Source of the DNA: Ignavibacteria bacterium
Lineage (GTDB): Bacteria > Bacteroidota > Ignavibacteria > OLB7
Reading direction: 5' to 3'
DNA: 64,000 nt
Assembly: GCA_020635205.1 (NCBI GenBank)
Contig: JACKAE010000003.1
Location: forward strand, 868,001 to 932,000
In this document: one piece after another, positions 43,614 to 52,249 of the stretch
Numbering within the stretch: the stretch's first letter is position 1
How the letters are laid out: each line of letters opens with the position of its first letter
The notes under the pieces: generated by a model
Database searches by the model: none
The model's input: only the letters and a program-made list of their open reading frames with translations
What the model was told of the DNA's origin: nothing
Made by a program: the position numbers and the translations under genes

Positions 43614-44558
43614 ATGGCAATTACTTGGAAGAATAACGCATCCCTCGAGTTGGCAACGCTTGCCGCAACTGCGTGGGGTGCAGATATCGACCACCACATC
43701 TCTGATTCCGGCAACTCGGTCTGGCAGATATGTCGCGAGGGAGAGCAGTTTATTCTGCGCCTGACCGATCCCTCCTACAGAACATTGAGCCAATCGACGG
43801 CAGAACTTGACTACTTGGAGCACCTTATCCGAGAGGAGGTACAGGTTGCGCAGCCAATCCCAACTGAGGGGGGAGAGTTTGTGGTAACCGTTGAACTGGA
43901 TGGCGAGAAGATGTTTGCCTCGGCCTTCACCTACGCTCCGGGAGAGAGGGTTAGCGAATCTTCTCCCTACTGGAACGACAACCTTTTCTTAGAGTGGGGA
44001 AGGGCGCTTGGAAAGATTCACGTTGCCTCTGGTAGATACGAGAGGACTGGGGAGGGAGACCGCTGGCAATGGCAGGATGAGATATTCCTTGCATACGCGA
44101 TGGACTTAATCCCAACAGATGACACCATCGCACACCACGAACTTGAAACGGTTCTCACATTTCTGGAGCAGTTTCCTCGGTCAGATGAAATGTTCGGCAT
44201 GACTCACGGCGACTTTGCCCCACAGAATTTTCACTACCACCCATCTATCGGAATCACAACCTTTGACTTCGGCAACTGCTGTTATCATTGGTATCTCTCC
44301 GACATTGCGATTTCACTTACACGCATTCGGCATCTACCCAACAGCAAGAACCTACAAGATCTTCTCCTTCAAGGCTACCGGGAGCACCGGGAAATCAATC
44401 CCGACACCCTCCGCAACATCAACTGGTTCTTTCGCCTGCGAACGCTCTACGTCTACCTCTCCCGACTGATGAAGTATGGAAGCCACCCAACCACCGAAGA
44501 ACAGAGTATACTTGCATCGCTCCGGGATAAGGTGGGCCAAAGTGCCAGTACGGCTTAG
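43614..44558 (+). CDS. Aminoglycoside-phosphotransferase-family kinase
   Basis: A 314-residue protein-kinase-like (APH/choline/homoserine kinase) small-molecule kinase. The N-lobe has a Lys/Arg-containing strand QFILRLTDPSYR. The C-lobe has the catalytic loop THGDFAPQNF (about 199-208) and metal motif TFDFGN (about 217-222). The family phosphorylates hydroxyl groups of antibiotics, amino alcohols or sugars; divergence prevents a call, and a resistance role should not be assumed. The gene stands alone between the composite repeat and AT-rich repeats. Confidence 0.87.
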   Translation: MAITWKNNASLELATLAATAWGADIDHHISDSGNSVWQICREGEQFILRLTDPSYRTLSQSTAELDYLEHLIREEVQVAQPIPTEGGEFVVTVELDGEKMFASAFTYAPGERVSESSPYWNDNLFLEWGRALGKIHVASGRYERTGEGDRWQWQDEIFLAYAMDLIPTDDTIAHHELETVLTFLEQFPRSDEMFGMTHGDFAPQNFHYHPSIGITTFDFGNCCYHWYLSDIAISLTRIRHLPNSKNLQDLLLQGYREHREINPDTLRNINWFFRLRTLYVYLSRLMKYGSHPTTEEQSILASLRDKVGQSASTA

Positions 44559-44595
44559 CGCGCACTCTCCGTATCACCTACCTCCAACTCCCCCA

Positions 44596-44626
44596 TTTTG
44601 AATTTTTACTTTTGAATTTTGAATTC
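44596..44626. repeat. AT-rich TTTTGAA heptamer repeat, copy 1
   Basis: TTTTGAATTTTTAC followed directly by two TTTTGAA-type heptamers ending in TTC. It lies in a longer duplicated block (CCAACTCCYCCATTTTG...) shared with the copy at 44727. Confidence 0.85.
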
Positions 44627-44726
44627 CCAATATCCCCCTATTCCCTATCCTCTCTGCTCTCACGCAACCCCGTAACGCTCACCCCCAACTCGCGTGGCTA
44701 CTCTTTCAACGCTTCCAACTCCTCCA

Positions 44727-44757
44727 TTTTGAATTTTTACTTTTGAATTTTGAATTC
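44727..44757. repeat. AT-rich TTTTGAA heptamer repeat, copy 2
   Basis: Identical core to the copy at 44596, 131 bases downstream, ending eleven bases before the beta-lactamase ATG and so occupying its expected leader and ribosome-binding region. Confidence 0.85.
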
Positions 44758-44767
44758 CCAAAAATCC

Positions 44768-45634
44768 ATGCGAAACACTGTACTCTCGCTTCTCTGCACT
44801 CTTCTTCTCTTCTCCTGCACAAAGGAAAACGAAAGCAAACCTCAACCTTCGCCCAATCGCGACTCACTCTCTAAGGGAACTTCCGTGAAAGAGCCGAAAT
44901 GGGAAGAGCGGGCAGAGTTCGGCAAATTCTTTTCGGATGCGAACGTTGAGGGGACATTTCTCCTCTACGATCCACAGGAGAACCAATATCTCGTCTGGAA
45001 TCCCGAGCGTGCCAGAACTCCCTACCTCCCAGCCTCTACGTTCAAGATTTTCAACTCTCTGGTTGCCTTGGAGACCGGAGCTATCAAAGATGAGAACGAT
45101 ACAATCTCCTGGGATGGGGTAAAACGCCAGATACCTGATTGGAACCGAACACACGATCTCCGCTCCGCAATCAAGTATTCGGTTGTCTGGTACTATCAGG
45201 AACTTGCACGACGAATTGGCGAGGAGCGGATGCAGCACTACATCGACACGGCCAACTACGGCAATCGTGACATTAGTGGGGGAATCGACCGTTTCTGGCT
45301 CGATGGTGGTCTTCGCATCACTGCAGGACAGCAGATTGACTTCTTAGTCCGCCTTCACAACAACACGCTCCCCTTCTCGCAACGCACAATGAATATCGTG
45401 AAGGATATTATGATCCTGAAGGAGACCCCCGACTACATTTACCGTGGGAAGACCGGATGGGTATTACGAGATAGCACGAGCGTTGGTTGGTTTGTTGGCT
45501 ATCTACAGCGGGGAGAGAAGGTCTGGTTCTTCGCCACAAACATTAGGATGGAGGGAGACAAAGATGTGCCAAAGCGGAAGGAAATCACCTGGGATATTCT
45601 GAAGTTCCTCGGTTTAGTGGGGGGAGAAGAATAG
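44768..45634 (+). CDS. Class D (OXA-type) beta-lactamase, lipoprotein form
   Basis: A serine beta-lactamase-like enzyme of 288 residues. A lipoprotein signal with LLFSC (Cys17) predicts membrane anchoring in the periplasm. All class D motifs are in place: S90-T-F-K93 (nucleophile and carboxylated Lys), S138-V-V140 in YSVVWYYQ, Y164-G-N166, W177 in FWLDGGLRIT and K228-T-G230 followed by Trp. It should be active on penicillins; wider spectrum cannot be judged. There is no BlaR-type sensor or mobile element beside it. The frame runs six codons upstream through a TTG inside the repeat; the Met at 44768 is the sensible start. Confidence 0.93.
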   Translation: MRNTVLSLLCTLLLFSCTKENESKPQPSPNRDSLSKGTSVKEPKWEERAEFGKFFSDANVEGTFLLYDPQENQYLVWNPERARTPYLPASTFKIFNSLVALETGAIKDENDTISWDGVKRQIPDWNRTHDLRSAIKYSVVWYYQELARRIGEERMQHYIDTANYGNRDISGGIDRFWLDGGLRITAGQQIDFLVRLHNNTLPFSQRTMNIVKDIMILKETPDYIYRGKTGWVLRDSTSVGWFVGYLQRGEKVWFFATNIRMEGDKDVPKRKEITWDILKFLGLVGGEE

Positions 45635-45648
45635 TTCTCGACCGTTGC

Positions 45649-45699
45649 CTTTCTCTCTTCCCTTCTGCGCGAGAATCACCGCAGAGGGGGAGAGAAAGC
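45649..45699. terminator. Imperfect hairpin after the beta-lactamase gene
   Basis: CTTTCTCTC near 45649 pairs with GAGAGAAAG ending near 45698, with an inner TTCTGCG/CGCAGA stem. It is about 15 bases after the stop and is followed by a T/C-rich stretch. Confidence 0.5.
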
Positions 45700-45877
45700 A
45701 GACTTCTTTCCCCGAACTTGTGGATTAACTTTTCCAAATTTTTCACCGAATCTTCTCTCCCCCACCGAAATCTCCCCCCCTCCCTTTGTCCGTTCACCCT
45801 CGGTTCGTTAAGTTTGCCCGGTTCCACATCAGATATTGTTCACGAACTTGAACGTGGTCTACACCACGGAACACAGA

Positions 45878-46384
45878 ATGAATCTCGAACTCGTTCTCTT
45901 TACTATTCTTGGAGCACTTGCAATTGGAAGTGCAATTGGCGTAATCGCCGTCCGCAGCCCAATTAGCGCGGCAATGTCGTTGGTTGTCCACTTTATTGCG
46001 CTGGCAGGTCTCTACCTGACGCTCAACGCAATGTTTATGGCTGCAATTCAGGTGCTCGTCTACGCTGGCGCGATTATGGTGCTGGTTGTCTTCGTTATCA
46101 TGCTCCTGAACCTTGGCAGCGAGGAGAAATTGCGCGAACGCTTTACCTCACGGCAAGGAGTTGGGATTACAATGTCGATTCTCTTGGGGGCAGCTATAGT
46201 CTTTACAATTACCAGAGTTGCCTTCAACGCTCCGGGTGAAGGAGGCCTTCCCTCTGGAGGAAGCGTCCAAGCAATTGGCAAGGCACTCTTCGTCGACTAT
46301 GTCTACCCGTTCGAAATGGTCTCACTAATTCTCTTAGCTGCTGTCGTCGGAGCAGTGGTCTTGGCAAAACGGCACGTAGAGTAA
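45878..46384 (+). CDS. nuoJ: NADH-quinone oxidoreductase subunit J
   Basis: A membrane-arm subunit of respiratory complex I. 168 residues, five helices. Characteristic stretches are VRSPISAAMSLVVHFIALAG, LYLTLNAMFMAAIQVLVYAG and AIMVLVVFVIMLLN. The Met at 45878 begins the family sequence; 14 extra codons upstream are rejected. It is followed by nuoK 113 bases downstream, but no nuoH, I, L, M or N is near. Confidence 0.95.
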   Translation: MNLELVLFTILGALAIGSAIGVIAVRSPISAAMSLVVHFIALAGLYLTLNAMFMAAIQVLVYAGAIMVLVVFVIMLLNLGSEEKLRERFTSRQGVGITMSILLGAAIVFTITRVAFNAPGEGGLPSGGSVQAIGKALFVDYVYPFEMVSLILLAAVVGAVVLAKRHVE

Positions 46385-46497
46385 TTGGATGTTTAGTGGA
46401 AGGTCTCTCGAGGTCACAAGGTGACTCCTGAACTCTTCACAATCAACTCCAACATTACGTTTGGTCTCTGTAAGCTCTATTCGAAGAATACGAACAT

Positions 46498-46806
46498 ATG
46501 CACTCGATACCACTGAATTACTATCTGATCCTGAGCGCGGTCATCTTCTTGATCGGCTCAATCGGCGTTCTCGCACGTCGCAATGCTATCATCATCTTCA
46601 TGTGCATCGAGTTGATGCTGAACGCCGTCAACCTGACACTTGTAGGGTTCAGCCGGTTCTTCGGCGACCAAGCCGGACAGATTATGGTGCTGATGGTGAT
46701 GACCGTTGCCGCAGCCGAGGCAGCCGTCGGCCTCGCCATCGTCCTCTCCCTCTTCCGGAACAAACAGACCGTCTATCTCGATGAAGTCAACTTGATGAAG
46801 TGGTAG
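46498..46806 (+). CDS. nuoK: NADH-quinone oxidoreductase subunit K
   Basis: 102 residues, three helices, a MrpC-like proton-channel subunit. The key Glu of the second helix is in FMCIELMLNAVNLT, and a second acidic residue is in VAAAEAAVGLAIVLSLFR. The stop overlaps the next start by seven bases, so the flippase-like gene is translated with it. Confidence 0.96.
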   Translation: MHSIPLNYYLILSAVIFLIGSIGVLARRNAIIIFMCIELMLNAVNLTLVGFSRFFGDQAGQIMVLMVMTVAAAEAAVGLAIVLSLFRNKQTVYLDEVNLMKW

Positions 46807-47888
46807 CTGAGCAGACTTCGCAGAAGCCACCCCGTAGGAAGAATGCGGCTACCCAAATTGCGCGCATCCTCCTGATTACAATTCTTTTGGTTGGCTCTCT
46901 CTGGTATGCAGTCAGAGATGTCGAGTGGGAGAAACTCTGGGGAGCAATCACCGAAGCAAATCTTTTCTGGACATTTATGGTCGCCGTCGTTGTGATGCTC
47001 GCGCACATTGCCCGAGCCGAACGGTGGCGATTTTTTATTGCCGACGGACGAAAGATCCACCTGATGAACGCCTTCTCCGCGACGGTGATTGGCTACTTCA
47101 TGAACAACATTATCCCCCGCTCCGGTGAGTTCATTCGTCCCTATACGTTAGCCCGCCGCGAAGGGCACTCCACAAGCAGTCTCCTGGCCACTGTCGTAGT
47201 AGAGCGTATACTTGACGGTATCACCCTCCTCGTAATTCTCGTTGGCATCATCGTGATTGCTGGGGATGAGCTGGCCGAACTCCTTCGGCAAATCGATGGA
47301 CTCCGCAATCTGACTCCAACCGACCTCATCGTCCGGCTCGCGATTCCTGTTGGAGCAGTCGTTCTCCTGCTTGTGTTGGCACTCGGAACACGATTGGGAG
47401 ATTGGTTCGTGCAGGTGATCCGAAAAGTGCTACCGGAAAAGTTCGGTGAAAAGATTGAACATCTCTTTGAAGAGTTCAGGGCTGGAGCGAAGTTCTCGGG
47501 AGGCTGGCGTGGACTTTTAGCAGTGATTTTCTGGAGCAGTATCATCTGGCTCGGCTACATCCTCAGCCTTCACTGCGGGGTATTAGCATTTGGATTCAAC
47601 AAATCGTTTGGTCTTGATTTCGGCGACTCTACCGTTCTTCTCGGTATCACTGCAATTGGTGTTGCCGTTGCCCCAACGCCGGGAGGATTCGGAGTATTCC
47701 ATACGTTCTGCCGGGTCACGTTGGTCTCACTCTATGGAGTGCCGGTAGAACAAGCTGTCGCCTTTGCCTTCGTTGTCCACTTTGCCCAGTATGCAGCCTC
47801 GATGATTGTTGGAGCACTTATGATTTTGCGAGAGGGGATGTCGTTGAAAAGTGCGTTCGGAGCAGAAGAAACGTTTAAAGAAGAATAA
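46800..47888 (+). CDS. Flippase-like membrane protein (LPG_synthase_TM family), second copy
   Basis: 362 residues with about eight membrane helices. Family signatures are YFMNNIIPRSGEFIRPYTLARRE, VVVERILDGITLL and VAVAPTPGGFGVFHTF. It starts with GTG at 46800 inside nuoK. The role is probably lipid- or polyprenol-related membrane transport; no synthase domain is fused. It belongs to the same family as the protein at 28027-29094 but is clearly a diverged paralogue (RSGEFIRP against IGEPMKVG). Confidence 0.88.
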   Translation: MVAEQTSQKPPRRKNAATQIARILLITILLVGSLWYAVRDVEWEKLWGAITEANLFWTFMVAVVVMLAHIARAERWRFFIADGRKIHLMNAFSATVIGYFMNNIIPRSGEFIRPYTLARREGHSTSSLLATVVVERILDGITLLVILVGIIVIAGDELAELLRQIDGLRNLTPTDLIVRLAIPVGAVVLLLVLALGTRLGDWFVQVIRKVLPEKFGEKIEHLFEEFRAGAKFSGGWRGLLAVIFWSSIIWLGYILSLHCGVLAFGFNKSFGLDFGDSTVLLGITAIGVAVAPTPGGFGVFHTFCRVTLVSLYGVPVEQAVAFAFVVHFAQYAASMIVGALMILREGMSLKSAFGAEETFKEE

Positions 47889-48100
47889 TGAAGAGTCTTG
47901 CCAGTGTTGTAGAGCATCAAGTGATAGATCTACTGAACCGACGAGATGCTTCGTCCGCCGTGGCGGATCTGCATGACAACTGTTTTCGTGATAACATAGC
48001 CTGCTCGATATACATCGTTCGTATTTGAAAATGGTATCAGCACTCCCCACTACTACCAACTATCTACTATCGACCTTCTACCTACTTCTACGATCTTCTC

Positions 48101-49021
48101 GTGAGCGAACGTACACAAGGCATTCTCTATCTTCTATCTGCGGCTCTCTGTTGGAGTCTCGGTGGCCTTCTCATCAAACTGGTAGACCTCGATCCACTCG
48201 GTCTGGCTGGGGCGCGGAGTGGCATTGCCGCAGTTTTGATCTGGGCTTACTTGCGTCGTCGCTCGGCAATCACGCCTCATATCGAACCTGGCATAGTGGG
48301 GTCTGAACGTTTTTCTTTCACCACACAAATCCGAAAACAGAAGAACGTTATTCTCGGAGCAATCGCCTATGCCGGAACAGTCACCTTCTTCGTTGTCGCA
48401 ACAAAGCAGACAACCGCTGCAAACGCAATTCTGCTTCAGTACACCGCGCCAATCTGGGTCGCATTTCTCAGCCCCTTCCTCCTCCGCGAGCCAACCTCGA
48501 GGATAGACTGGATTGCCGTGGTGGTAACCTTCTGCGGAATGGGACTCTTCTTCATCGACGATGTTGCCACAACTGCGCGCACAGGCGATCTGCTCGCAAT
48601 TATCGCCGGCATATTTTTTGCTCTCTGCATCATGGCACTCCGCAAAGGTCGCGATGGAACGGCAATGCGGATGGTACTCTATGGTAACATCATCGCAGCA
48701 CTCGTCTGCGCTCCATTCCTGATTGGCAACTCACTTCCAGCAGAAGATATTCTCCCCCTCATCACACTTGGGGTCGGGCAACTCGGACTTGGCTACATCT
48801 TCTTCGCCAAAGGAATCGCCCGTGTCACTGCCGTGGAGGGAGCCTTGATTCCAGTTCTTGAGCCAATCCTCAACCCTCTCTGGGTTGCCCTCGCCATCGG
48901 GGAACTCCCCTCATATTGGTCGGTTGTTGGAGGGCTGGTAGTGCTGACAGCCGTTACCGGGCGAGGAGTGTTGAGGGAATTCAAAAGTAAAAATTCAAAA
49001 TTCAAAATGGAGAACCATTAA
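48101..49021 (+). CDS. EamA/DMT-family transporter
   Basis: 306 residues, ten predicted helices in two EamA repeats (about 5-145 and 155-290), a probable metabolite exporter. Typical pieces: LLSAALCWSLGGLLIKLVDL, AANAILLQYTAPIWVAFLSP and EGALIPVLEPILNPLWVALA. It starts with GTG. The last about 14 codons lie in the AT-rich heptamer repeat and encode a Lys/Ser/Asn tail foreign to the family, so the repeat appears to have replaced or lengthened the natural C-terminus. Confidence 0.92.
   Translation: MSERTQGILYLLSAALCWSLGGLLIKLVDLDPLGLAGARSGIAAVLIWAYLRRRSAITPHIEPGIVGSERFSFTTQIRKQKNVILGAIAYAGTVTFFVVATKQTTAANAILLQYTAPIWVAFLSPFLLREPTSRIDWIAVVVTFCGMGLFFIDDVATTARTGDLLAIIAGIFFALCIMALRKGRDGTAMRMVLYGNIIAALVCAPFLIGNSLPAEDILPLITLGVGQLGLGYIFFAKGIARVTAVEGALIPVLEPILNPLWVALAIGELPSYWSVVGGLVVLTAVTGRGVLREFKSKNSKFKMENH
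48977..49007. repeat. AT-rich heptamer repeat, inverted copy inside the transporter 3' end
   Basis: GAATTCAAAAGTAAAAATTC followed by two AAAATTC-type units. The order of the units differs from the reverse complement of the other copies, showing rearrangement of heptamers. Confidence 0.85.
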
Positions 49022-49035
49022 ATCTCTTTCTCCCC

Positions 49036-49119
49036 TTTTTGAATTTTTACTTTTGAATTTTGAATTCTCATACATCTCCTTCTCCCCTTTTTGAATTTTT
49101 ACTTTTGAATTTTGAATTC
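49036..49119. repeat. AT-rich heptamer repeat, two tandem copies
   Basis: Two copies at 49037-49067 and 49089-49119 with a 52-base period, each preceded by TCTCCCCTT. With the inverted copy at 48977 they can form a long stem that may end transporter transcription. Confidence 0.85.
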
Positions 49120-49229
49120 TTCAAAGTTTTTTCTTTCATCTCTGGCTCCACAACGTGACTCCGCGTATTTTCCTTTCTGTTAATAGTAAAAGCAGTGTAA
49201 TTCCATCAAAAGAGTAGGCAACTGTCGAC

Positions 49230-51347
49230 ATGAGCAAGAGAGTAGCTTTAGCCCGAGTGATTGTTCTCTTTGCTTTTCTACTCGCGACTCAATTTTTATT
49301 TATGACACCAACGATAACCGCGCAGACTGAGGAAGACCACTTTCTCTGGCTTGAAGAAGTGTTAGGAGAGAGAGCACTCCGCTGGGTGGAGCAGCATAAC
49401 GAGCAATCGACTTCCACCATTCAGGCTGACGCCCACTATCAATCCCTATACAATGATCTGTTAGAAATCTATAACGATACCACCCAGATACCTTTCCCAA
49501 ACGTGCAAGGTTCTTGGCTATACAATTTCTGGCAAGATGGAAAGAACGAGCGAGGATTGCTCCGTAGAACTACTGAAGAGGCATACCTCAACGGAGACCC
49601 TAACTGGCAAGTTATTCTCGACATCGACAAACTTGCCGAAGAAGATGGAAAGAATTGGGTCTACAAAGGATCAACTTCGCTCTACCCAGAGTATACCCGC
49701 ACACTACTCGAGCTTTCGCGAGGTGGTAGCGACGCGACCGTTCTTCGCGAGTTCGACCGCGACACCAAAACGTTTGTTGAGGATGGATTTAACGTCCCCG
49801 AAGCGAAGACCTCAGTCTCGTGGGTTGACCAAGATAACCTCTACATCGGCACTGATTTCGGCGAAGGATCGATGACAACGTCTGGCTACCCTCGCATTGT
49901 CAAGAAGTGGAAAAGGGGGACGCCAATCGAGGAGGCGGAGACGATCTTCGAAGGTGAGTCAACTGATATAGGTGTGTCAGCTTACGTAGGACATACGCCC
50001 GAACGAGATTATCACATAGTGACCCGCAACATCACCTTCTTTACATCCGAAGTCTTCGTCCTCGAGAATGGAGAGTTTGTGAAGCTCGACATCCCAGCAG
50101 ACGCCTCGATAGTGATCCTCCATGGAGAACTTATCGTCTACCTGAGATCTGCTTGGGAGGTGAACGGCGAAACCTTTGCTGGTGGATCACTCATCAGCAT
50201 CGGCTACGATGATTTCCTCAGCGGGAAAAGAGACTTTCAAGTAGTGATTGTCCCCGATGAAGATTCGAGCATTAACGATTTTTCCCTCACAAAGGACTAC
50301 CTGCTGGTGAACCTACTTCGTAATGTTCGGAGTGAACTGTACAGACTTCACTTCGAGAGTGGAGTCTGGAAGAGGAAACGCATGGACTTGCCAACACTCG
50401 GCTCAATTTCTCTTCTCAGCACAAACAAACAGTCCAACCGTTTTTTCCTCACCTACACAGATTTCCTAACGCCAACTACCCTCTATCAAGTAGATGAGGC
50501 TGGGGAGATCAACAAAATGCAGAGCAACCGTGCTTGGTTCGATGCCGAGAGATTCACTATCGAACAGCGGAAGGCTCGCTCGAAAGATGGAACTGAAATT
50601 CCCTACTTCTTGATTGGCCCGAAAGAGATGAAGTCGAACGGAGACAACCCAACAATCCTCACGGCATACGGTGGGTTTCAAGTCTCTCGCACCCCCCACT
50701 ACAGTCCAACCATTGGCCGTAGCTGGCTTGAGGAAGGGGGTGTCTACGTGATTGCCAATATTCGTGGCGGGGGTGAATATGGTCCGGGGTGGCATCAAGC
50801 TGCGATGAAAGAGAATAAGCAACGATCCTACGAAGATTTCTTTGCCGTTGCCGAAGATTTAATTGCCGACGGCATCACCTCACCTGAACGCCTCGGCATT
50901 ATGGGGGGGAGCAATGGTGGCTTGCTGATGGGTGCAGCCTTCACACAACATCCCGAACTGTTTAATGCCGTTGTCTGCGCTGTTCCCCTCTTGGATATGA
51001 AACGCTACCACAAGCTATTAGCTGGCGCGAGTTGGATGGCAGAGTATGGCGATCCAGACAACCCGGAAGAGTGGGAATATATCAGCCGGTATTCTCCTTA
51101 CCAGAACCTCTCGGCAGAGAAAAAATATCCTCAGATTTTTTTCACTACTTCAACCCGAGATGACCGTGTGCACCCCGGGCACGCCCGGAAGATGGCCGCA
51201 CGAATGGAGGAGATGGGAAACAATATTCTCTACTACGAGAACATGGAGGGGGGACATGCAGGGGCAGCAAACAATCGACAAACGGCTATGATGCAAGCAC
51301 TCGAGTTTATTTACTTCCGGCTGATGTTGATGGGGGATCACGAGTGA
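49230..51347 (+). CDS. Exported prolyl oligopeptidase (S9A family)
   Basis: Cleaves peptides after proline. 705 residues with a signal peptide (about 1-31), placing it in the periplasm. Residues about 35-420 form the seven-blade propeller gate. The catalytic alpha/beta domain has IRGGGEYGPGWHQAAMKENK, the nucleophile in IMGGSNGGLLMG, Asp in TSTRDDRVHPGHA and His in EGGHAGAAN. It overlaps the PAP2 gene by four bases, implying co-translation. Confidence 0.95.
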   Translation: MSKRVALARVIVLFAFLLATQFLFMTPTITAQTEEDHFLWLEEVLGERALRWVEQHNEQSTSTIQADAHYQSLYNDLLEIYNDTTQIPFPNVQGSWLYNFWQDGKNERGLLRRTTEEAYLNGDPNWQVILDIDKLAEEDGKNWVYKGSTSLYPEYTRTLLELSRGGSDATVLREFDRDTKTFVEDGFNVPEAKTSVSWVDQDNLYIGTDFGEGSMTTSGYPRIVKKWKRGTPIEEAETIFEGESTDIGVSAYVGHTPERDYHIVTRNITFFTSEVFVLENGEFVKLDIPADASIVILHGELIVYLRSAWEVNGETFAGGSLISIGYDDFLSGKRDFQVVIVPDEDSSINDFSLTKDYLLVNLLRNVRSELYRLHFESGVWKRKRMDLPTLGSISLLSTNKQSNRFFLTYTDFLTPTTLYQVDEAGEINKMQSNRAWFDAERFTIEQRKARSKDGTEIPYFLIGPKEMKSNGDNPTILTAYGGFQVSRTPHYSPTIGRSWLEEGGVYVIANIRGGGEYGPGWHQAAMKENKQRSYEDFFAVAEDLIADGITSPERLGIMGGSNGGLLMGAAFTQHPELFNAVVCAVPLLDMKRYHKLLAGASWMAEYGDPDNPEEWEYISRYSPYQNLSAEKKYPQIFFTTSTRDDRVHPGHARKMAARMEEMGNNILYYENMEGGHAGAANNRQTAMMQALEFIYFRLMLMGDHE

Positions 51348-52249
51348 TCGCGCAAAGGCGCAGAGAGGCAACGGCACAAAGGAGAAAGGGAGGTGTCCTC
51401 TTCGGCTCCGGGATCAAAATCTTTCCCTTTTTTATCCCGCTCCTATTTCTTGCGCTAACCTTTTCGGCTTGGGCTGCAATGCCTGTTCCTCCCGATTCAG
51501 TAGGCTCGTGGCGTCCGCTCGACACGCTCTGGAGTGACTTCCGCAGTACATTCACCGATGCTTGGCTTCTGGCAGGAACTCCCCTCCACTTCAACCGGAC
51601 CGACTGGATTATTACCGGCGGAGTTGTGAGTGCTTCTGGACTTTTGATGGCAACAGATGGCACGATTCGTAGAGAGATGCAAAGTCTTCGTGGAAGCGAT
51701 GGCAACCATATCGCTGATGTTGGAAATGCTTTCGGTGAGAACGAAGCTGGTCTTCTAATCGCCGGACTACTCTACCTTCCCGGGTTTGTTCTGAACGAAC
51801 CAAAGCTCAGGCTGATGGGACGGCATGTTGGACAAACCCTTCTCTACGCTGCGGCTGTTGGTGTACTAATCAAGGGTTCACTTGGCCGACATCGTCCCTT
51901 CCTCGAAGATGGTCCCTATAAGTTCAGTGGCCCATGGCAATCTGACGATGCTTTCCTCTCCCTCCCCTCGGGACATACCACGGTTGCCTTCTCCATCGCC
52001 TCCTCACTTTCAGCAGACATCGACAACCCGTGGGTGACAGCCGGACTCTACAGTGCGGCAACGCTTACTGCTCTCAGTAGAATGTACGTCGACCGGCATT
52101 GGTCGAGTGATGTGTTTGTTGCGGCGGCTCTATCTACCGCCATCGGATATGGTACAGTAAACTTGCACAGAGAGGAGGAGGCTGAGTCAACCTCCTCTCT
52201 GATTCTTTCCCCAACGCTTAAGGGGGTCACCCTTCTCTACAGCTTCTAA
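51344..52249 (+). CDS. PAP2-family membrane phosphatase
   Basis: 301 residues. The phosphatase motifs are GSLGRHRPFLEDG (KxxxxxxRP-like), LPSGHTTVAFS and SRMYVDRHWSSD. It probably dephosphorylates an exported lipid phosphate such as undecaprenyl diphosphate or phosphatidic acid. The GTG start inside the preceding stop is backed by GGGGGA upstream, and there is no internal Met before the signal helix (about 26-45). The first about 16 residues (Gln/Arg-rich) are coded by a CGCAAAGGCGCAGAG-type dispersed repeat, so this N-terminus is probably not ancestral. Confidence 0.88.
   Translation: MIAQRRREATAQRRKGGVLFGSGIKIFPFFIPLLFLALTFSAWAAMPVPPDSVGSWRPLDTLWSDFRSTFTDAWLLAGTPLHFNRTDWIITGGVVSASGLLMATDGTIRREMQSLRGSDGNHIADVGNAFGENEAGLLIAGLLYLPGFVLNEPKLRLMGRHVGQTLLYAAAVGVLIKGSLGRHRPFLEDGPYKFSGPWQSDDAFLSLPSGHTTVAFSIASSLSADIDNPWVTAGLYSAATLTALSRMYVDRHWSSDVFVAAALSTAIGYGTVNLHREEEAESTSSLILSPTLKGVTLLYSF
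51345..51390. repeat. CGCAGAG-type dispersed repeat at the PAP2 start
   Basis: CGCGCAAAGGCGCAGAGAGG, then CAACGGCACAAAGGAG: a degenerate copy of the CGCAGAG repeat seen at 58743-58822 and 59640-59690. Confidence 0.65.

Noticed and set aside
43614..45634. APH-type kinase plus beta-lactamase as an acquired resistance island
   Set aside because: No integron, transposase or composition shift; the kinase is too diverged to call an antibiotic-modifying enzyme.
49036..49119. Tandem AT-rich repeat considered as a replication origin iteron set
   Set aside because: Copies are scattered over the window, mixed in orientation, and no replication initiator gene is near.
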